In this document: positions 59,580-64,000 of the stretch, in pieces
Numbering within the stretch: position 1 is the stretch's first letter
Layout: every line of letters begins with the position of its first letter
Made by a program: the position numbers and the translations under genes
NCBI GenBank assembly: GCA_029433365.1
Contig: JAQTHZ010000001.1
Coordinates: forward strand, 992,001 to 1,056,000
Direction: 5' to 3'
DNA length: 64,000 bases
Source of the DNA: Orbaceae bacterium ESL0721
GTDB taxonomy: Bacteria > Pseudomonadota > Gammaproteobacteria > Enterobacterales > Orbaceae
The notes under the pieces: generated by a model
What the model was told of the DNA's origin: nothing
The model's database searches: none
What the model saw: the letters and a program-made list of their open reading frames with translations, nothing else

Positions 59580-61412
59580 ATGTGTGGAATAGTAGGCGCT
59601 ATCGCGAAACGTGATGTGGCAGAGATCTTATTAGAAGGTTTACAACGCCTTGAGTATCGCGGTTATGATTCAGCAGGGCTCGCTATTATATCAGCAACAG
59701 GTGAACTGCAGCGTGTTCGTCGCGTCGGTAAAGTTCAAGCACTTAAAGATGCAGTTGATGAGAATCCAATTCACGGCACCACTGGCATTGCGCACACCCG
59801 CTGGGCTACGCATGGCGAACCTGCGGAGCGTAATGCTCACCCTCATGTCTCTGGATCGATTGCAGTGGTTCATAACGGTATTATTGAAAATTTTGAATCA
59901 TTACGCAAAAAATTGATTGCTCGTGGCTATCAATTTACCTCTGATACCGATACCGAAGTGATTGCTCACCTTGTCCACTACACCATGGTTACCGATAACT
60001 GCTCGCTGTTTGATGCAGTGAAAAAAGCGATCTCTGAGCTTAAAGGGGCTTACGGCACCGTGGTGATGGATGCGCGCCAACCTGATGAGTTAATCGCAGC
60101 TCGCTCAGGTAGCCCATTAGTTATCGGTTGCGGTGAGGGGGAGAACTTTATCGCCTCTGATCAGTTAGCACTACTGCCAGTTACCCGCCAATTTATCTTC
60201 TTAGAAGAGGGCGACATTGCCAAAATCACCCATGATGAGATCACCATTTTAGATCGTCACCTTAAACCGGTTACAAGGCCGCAAGTGAAATCTGATGCGA
60301 CCTATGACGCTGGTACCAAAGCGGGTTACCGCCACTATATGCAAAAAGAGATTTACGAACAGCCAAACGCGATTAAAAACACCTTAGCGGGTCGTCTCCA
60401 CTACGATAAGGTCGATCTCTCCGAGTTAGGTGAAAAGGGTGAAGATATCTTAAAACAGGTTGAACATATTCAGATCGTAGCGTGTGGTACTGCTTATAAT
60501 GCCGGTATGGTTGCCCGTTACTGGTTTGAAGCGTTGGCAGGTATCCCTTGTGATGTAGAGATTGCATCTGAGTTCCGTTACCGTAAACCTGCGCGCCGTA
60601 AAAACAGCCTATTTATTACCCTTTCACAGTCTGGCGAAACCGCCGATACCCTTGCAGCGCTTCGCCTTGCAAAAGAGAATCAATACTTAAGCACACTGGC
60701 AATCTGTAATGTGGCAGCGTCAACATTGGTGCGTGAAGCGGATCTAGTACTGTTAACTAAAGCGGGGGCTGAAATTGGGGTCGCTTCAACCAAAGCTTTT
60801 ACCACCCAATTGACAGCAATGTTGCTATTGGTTGCTAAATTGAGCCAGTTAAATGGCATGCCAAATAGTACTGAACAGGAAATTGTCCATGCGTTACAGG
60901 CACTGCCAAATCGTATTGAGCAGGTCTTAATGGCTGAACCGGCAATTGAGAAGTTGGCAGAGAAGTTTGCCAATAAACATCATGCGCTCTTTTTAGGTCG
61001 TGGTGATGAGTACCCAATCGCGATGGAGGCGGCACTGAAATTGAAAGAGATCTCCTATATTCATGCTGAAGCTTATGCGGCAGGTGAGTTAAAACATGGT
61101 CCACTTGCGCTGATTGATGCCGATATGCCAGTTATTGTGATGGCGCCAAATAACGAGATGCTCGAAAAGTTGAAATCAAATGTTGAAGAGGTGCGTGCTC
61201 GCGGCGGTCAACTTTATGTCTTTGCTGAGCAAGATGCAGGATTTACCGGTGACGATACGATGCATATTATCAATCTTCCTCACGTTGAGGAGATTACGGC
61301 ACCGATCTACTACACCGTACCAACCCAGCTCCTCGCCTACCATGTGGCGCTGATTAAAGGAACTGATGTCGATCAACCACGTAACTTAGCAAAATCGGTT
61401 ACGGTTGAGTAG
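59580..61412 (+). CDS. glmS: Glucosamine-6-phosphate synthase (isomerizing)
   Basis: A 610-residue GlmS, the E. coli length. Cys2 in MCGIVGAI is the glutaminase nucleophile. The N-terminal Ntn domain has THTRWATHG-like AHTRWATHG and HNGIIENF. Two SIS domains follow ([35 protein letters not shown]), and the C-terminal [11 protein letters not shown] closes the site. It makes GlcN-6-P from Fru-6-P and Gln. No glmS ribozyme is expected or seen in the 10-bp gap after glmU; in enterics GlmZ/GlmY sRNAs act there. Confidence 0.98.
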   Translation: MCGIVGAIAKRDVAEILLEGLQRLEYRGYDSAGLAIISATGELQRVRRVGKVQALKDAVDENPIHGTTGIAHTRWATHGEPAERNAHPHVSGSIAVVHNGIIENFESLRKKLIARGYQFTSDTDTEVIAHLVHYTMVTDNCSLFDAVKKAISELKGAYGTVVMDARQPDELIAARSGSPLVIGCGEGENFIASDQLALLPVTRQFIFLEEGDIAKITHDEITILDRHLKPVTRPQVKSDATYDAGTKAGYRHYMQKEIYEQPNAIKNTLAGRLHYDKVDLSELGEKGEDILKQVEHIQIVACGTAYNAGMVARYWFEALAGIPCDVEIASEFRYRKPARRKNSLFITLSQSGETADTLAALRLAKENQYLSTLAICNVAASTLVREADLVLLTKAGAEIGVASTKAFTTQLTAMLLLVAKLSQLNGMPNSTEQEIVHALQALPNRIEQVLMAEPAIEKLAEKFANKHHALFLGRGDEYPIAMEAALKLKEISYIHAEAYAAGELKHGPLALIDADMPVIVMAPNNEMLEKLKSNVEEVRARGGQLYVFAEQDAGFTGDDTMHIINLPHVEEITAPIYYTVPTQLLAYHVALIKGTDVDQPRNLAKSVTVE

Positions 61413-61424
61413 TGATTTTCCCCT

Positions 61425-61448
61425 TTCCACCGATCGCTATCGGTGGAA
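61425..61448 (+). terminator. Hairpin after glmS
   Basis: TTCCACCGAT-CGCT-ATCGGTGGAA is a perfect 10-bp stem 13 bp after the glmS stop; no U tract follows, so termination may be partial or the hairpin may protect the 3' end. Confidence 0.6.
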
Positions 61449-61497
61449 TCTCACCCACTCTCTTATTCACTCCTCCTCACCTATTACGCCACAAAAA

Positions 61498-61510
61498 ATG
61501 TTTTAGGGTT
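61498..61510 (+). repeat. Dispersed 13-bp motif, copy 6
   Basis: Exact motif preceded by AAAA, between glmS and the mtlA CRP sites. Confidence 0.8.
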
Positions 61511-61585
61511 ATTGCTATTTTTTAACCATTTTTGATTACAAAAAATAGTTAATATGCCGCCATAATCTGCTTCCCACTATAAAAA

Positions 61586-61601
61586 TGTGATCTAGATCAC
61601 A
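61586..61601. promoter_or_regulatory. CRP-cAMP site 1 of mtlA
   Basis: TGTGATCTAGATCACA is a perfect palindrome equal to the CRP consensus TGTGA-N6-TCACA. It lies 168 bp before the mtlA start. Confidence 0.92.
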
Positions 61602-61629
61602 AATTTAGAAAACACCCCTACTTAATGAG

Positions 61630-61645
61630 TGTGATGTAGATCACA
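61630..61645. promoter_or_regulatory. CRP-cAMP site 2 of mtlA
   Basis: TGTGATGTAGATCACA has perfect consensus half-sites. The two centres are 44 bp apart, about four helical turns, so both dimers lie on roughly the same face. Confidence 0.92.
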
Positions 61646-61761
61646 TTTATTCACTCTTATTAATGATTCATCCAGATAATTAACCCACAATATATGTACT
61701 TAGAAAAGCATAACAAGATACTTATCAATAATAAGATCAATTAACAGGGAATAATCTATCT

Positions 61762-63642
61762 ATGTCTAAACCAAATATAAAATTAAAAGTCCAAAATTTT
61801 GGGCGCTTTCTTAGTAATATGGTGATGCCCAATATAGGTGCATTTATCGCTTGGGGCTTTATAACTGCTATCTTTATCTATAACGCTAACGATCCTAATG
61901 CGGGGGGTTGGTTCCCAAATGAGGCGATCTCTACCGCATTTATCAGTCCAATGATCACCTACCTACTTCCCCTCTTAATCGGCTATACCGGTGGTAAATT
62001 AGTCTATGGTGAACGCGGCGGCGTGGTTGGTGCGGTTAATACGATTGGCGTCATTGTTGGTGCACCGATTCCGATGTTTTTAGGGGCGATGATTGCCGGA
62101 CCTTTAGGTGGCTATGTCATTAAGCAGTTTGATAAACTGGTCGATGGTAAGATTAAAAGCGGTTTTGAGATGTTAGTGAATAACTTCTCTGCCGGTATTA
62201 TCGGTATGATTCTGGCACTTATCTCCTATCTTGCTATTGGTCCTGCGGTTGTATCTGCATCAGCAGTATTGGCAGAGGGTGTAAGTTTTATGGTAGTTCA
62301 TAATTTACTACCACTAACTTCAATCATTGTCGAGCCGGCTAAGATCCTCTTTTTAAACAATGCCATTAATCATGGCGTATTTACACCATTAGGTATCACT
62401 GAATCGGTTGAGACTGGTAAATCGATCTTCTTCTTAATTGAAGCAAACCCAGGCCCTGGTTTAGGTCTCCTGCTAGCTTATATGCTATTTGGCAAAGGCG
62501 ATGCTAAAGGTTCTGCAAGCGGTGCAGCTATTATCCACTTTTTTGGTGGTATCCACGAGATCTACTTCCCCTATGTATTGATGAATCCACGCCTTATTAT
62601 TGCAGTTATTTTAGGCGGTATGGCAGGAATCTTTACCTTAACACTGTTTAATGCTGGCTTAACTGCACCGGCATCACCCGGCTCAATTTTTGCTGTCCTT
62701 AGCATGGCAAAAGGCTCCTATGTTGGGGTGACATTGTCGGTAATTGCTGCAACGATCGTCTCTTTTATCGTCTCAGCTATTTTATTAAAAACAACCAAAA
62801 GCAGTGCAAAAAGTTTAGATGAAGCAAAATCTGATATGGTGGCGCTGAAAAAAGGTAGATCAGCTAACTTTGATCTTAAAAATGTGAAGAAGATTATCGT
62901 TGCCTGTGATGCGGGTATGGGTTCTAGCGCCATGGGTGCTGGTGTTTTACGTAAAAAGGTGCAAGATGCCAATTTAGATATTATGGTCACCAATATGGCG
63001 ATTAATAATCTCCCTGCTGATGCCGATATTGTGATTACCCATAAGGATCTTACCGATCGCGCTAAACAGTTTGCACCAAATGCTCACCATATTTCGCTCG
63101 TCAACTTTTTAGATAGCCAGCTCTACAATCAGTTAGTTGCCGATCTGCTTGTAGCGAAAGATCAGCCACAAACTACAACCAAACCGGTAGCAAAAGTAGA
63201 AACGGCAACCCCACTCTTCCATCTTTCTAAAAAGAATATCTTTTTAGGCTTAACCGCAGCTAATAAAGAGGAGGCGATTCGCTTTGCTGGTCAAAAATTG
63301 GTGGAAAATGGCTATGTTAAACCCACTTATATTGAGGCGATGTTAGAGCGTGAGCAGTTAACTTCAACTTACCTTGGTGAATCAATTGCGGTGCCACATG
63401 GAACAATCAAAGCAAAAGATGATGTGATTACAACCGGCATCGTATTTTGCCAATATCCAGCTGGTGTCGAGTTTGGTGATACACCGGAAGATAAGGCTAA
63501 AATAGTTATCGGCATTGCCGCGCGTAATAATGAACATCTTGATGTTATCTCTAAATTAACTAATGCTTTGGACGATGAAGCGATCATCACAAAACTTATC
63601 ACTACCAATAATATTGATGAAGTTTTAGCGATACTTAGCTAA
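61762..63642 (+). CDS. mtlA: Mannitol-specific PTS enzyme IICBA
   Basis: A 626-residue single-chain permease that imports mannitol as mannitol-1-phosphate. The membrane EIIC (about 1-340) contains the GGIHEIYFPYV motif (GIxE). EIIB has the phosphocysteine in IVACDAGMGSSAMGAG (about C382). EIIA has the phosphohistidine in SIAVPHGTIKAKD (about H546). A GGGAATAA region precedes the ATG. Two CRP sites upstream indicate catabolite control. mtlD follows after 328 bp, more than the usual short gap. Confidence 0.97.
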   Translation: MSKPNIKLKVQNFGRFLSNMVMPNIGAFIAWGFITAIFIYNANDPNAGGWFPNEAISTAFISPMITYLLPLLIGYTGGKLVYGERGGVVGAVNTIGVIVGAPIPMFLGAMIAGPLGGYVIKQFDKLVDGKIKSGFEMLVNNFSAGIIGMILALISYLAIGPAVVSASAVLAEGVSFMVVHNLLPLTSIIVEPAKILFLNNAINHGVFTPLGITESVETGKSIFFLIEANPGPGLGLLLAYMLFGKGDAKGSASGAAIIHFFGGIHEIYFPYVLMNPRLIIAVILGGMAGIFTLTLFNAGLTAPASPGSIFAVLSMAKGSYVGVTLSVIAATIVSFIVSAILLKTTKSSAKSLDEAKSDMVALKKGRSANFDLKNVKKIIVACDAGMGSSAMGAGVLRKKVQDANLDIMVTNMAINNLPADADIVITHKDLTDRAKQFAPNAHHISLVNFLDSQLYNQLVADLLVAKDQPQTTTKPVAKVETATPLFHLSKKNIFLGLTAANKEEAIRFAGQKLVENGYVKPTYIEAMLEREQLTSTYLGESIAVPHGTIKAKDDVITTGIVFCQYPAGVEFGDTPEDKAKIVIGIAARNNEHLDVISKLTNALDDEAIITKLITTNNIDEVLAILS

Positions 63643-63755
63643 TAAAAAGTTATGATTAAGCTTAGTTAGTCATAAATTAGTCTAAAAAATTGAGCGTATT
63701 GAAATTAGCGCGTATTGAATATAGTTTGAACATAGAGAGTTTTGAAATAGGATGA

Positions 63756-63768
63756 ATGTTTTAGGGTT
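63756..63768 (+). repeat. Dispersed 13-bp motif, copy 7
   Basis: Exact ATGTTTTAGGGTT in the mtlA-mtlD spacer. Confidence 0.8.
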
Positions 63769-63799
63769 AACAACATTTTCGCCCTTCACTACTCATAAA

Positions 63800-63870
63800 A
63801 CTATTTATAAAAAACCATTTATAAAAAACTCTTTATAAAAAAACGGTTATAAAAAACTATTCATAAAAGT
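63800..63870. repeat. TTTATAAAAAAC stutter array
   Basis: Five or six consecutive units of the form (C)TATTTATAAAAAAC, varying at one or two positions. It is the clearest of the intergenic arrays. Confidence 0.75.
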
Positions 63871-63970
63871 AGATATGAACAACAAAAGAGCGGCATTTAG
63901 CAGGGATTAACCCGTTAAAAAACCGCTCATCTTCCCAATCGACTCTGTCGACGGTACATATGAGGTTATT

Positions 63971-64000
63971 ATGCAAGCATTACATTTTGGCGCAGGCAAT
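63971..64000 (+). CDS. mtlD: Mannitol-1-phosphate 5-dehydrogenase, first 10 codons
   Basis: The translation MQALHFGAGN matches the invariant NAD-binding start of MtlD (MKALHFGAGN in E. coli). TGAGGT is well placed upstream. The gene continues beyond the window; it converts mannitol-1-P to fructose-6-P and is in the expected place after mtlA. Confidence 0.9.
   Translation, partial: MQALHFGAGN

Larger units (their letters stand above)
61413..61761. other. glmS-mtlA intergenic control region
   Basis: The 349 bp contain a hairpin after glmS, one dispersed motif and two CRP sites. A plausible -10 (TATATG) lies near 61691. No gene is seen. Confidence 0.7.
63643..63970. other. mtlA-mtlD spacer with motif and stutter repeats
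   Basis: No gene is seen in these 328 bp. They contain an exact dispersed motif (63756), an array of TTTATAAAAAAC-like units at about 63800-63870, and a possible hairpin with GAGCGG near 63889 and CCGCTC near 63922, just before mtlD. Confidence 0.65.

Noticed and set aside
63800-63870. CRISPR array
   Set aside because: Units are about 13 bp, imperfect and contiguous, with no unique spacers of constant length and no cas genes in the window.

Overview
The window is about 64 kb of AT-rich gammaproteobacterial chromosome. Gene content (glnS, rstAB, rdgC, dnaA-dnaN-recF-gyrB, the F1Fo ATP synthase operon, an rrn operon with tRNA-Ile and tRNA-Ala in the spacer, and CRP-controlled mannitol PTS) and protein lengths match enterobacterial families closely. 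The low GC content and rearranged gene order suggest a host-associated lineage such as Orbaceae (Gilliamella/Frischella relatives) rather than an enteric. That assignment is an inference from gene content and composition.

Layout. 1-2705: truncated glnS, then the rstA-rstB two-component system. 2888-9560: an unusual two-armed neighbourhood. The rightward arm holds a MtnX-like HAD phosphatase, an alpha/beta-hydrolase and two SMR-like four-helix membrane proteins. The leftward arm holds a class III aminotransferase, a FemAB/GNAT-like acyltransferase and an arginase-fold hydrolase. Together they look like an uncharacterised small-molecule (amine, guanidino or lipid-linked) pathway with its own transporter pair; this is the best candidate here for an undescribed system. 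9832-12995: MipA/OmpV-like protein, rdgC and ompA. 13189-19255: dnaA-dnaN-recF-gyrB. 19419-34904: xanP, atpBEFHAGDC (no atpI), glmM, tyrA, xthA, xseA, and the overlapping rppH-lgt-thyA operon. 35291-41091: a complete leftward rrn operon with tandem promoters, boxA elements and a terminator. 41129-50261: murI, metK, sprT, a membrane protein, rlmJ, an LTA-synthase-like enzyme, sohB and fhs. 50355-54373: a polymorphic toxin locus made of an 808-residue HNH-type toxin, a SUKH immunity protein and a start-less orphan copy of the toxin's middle module. 54797-61412: RnfB-like ferredoxin, typA, hemG and glmU-glmS. 61586-64000: mtlA behind two perfect CRP palindromes, and the first codons of mtlD.

How genes work together. 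GlmS, GlmM and GlmU together make UDP-GlcNAc, and with MurI, Lgt and the LTA-synthase-like protein they form a scattered envelope-precursor set. RstAB and CRP sites show signal-dependent control.

Two genome-scale oddities cut across the window. First, an exact 13-bp motif (ATGTTTTAGGGTT) occurs seven times, always between genes, with several near-copies. Second, many intergenic spacers consist of short stuttered tandem duplications (12-20 bp units); one such 15-bp repeat has been drawn into the reading frame of an N-terminal extension of GlmU.
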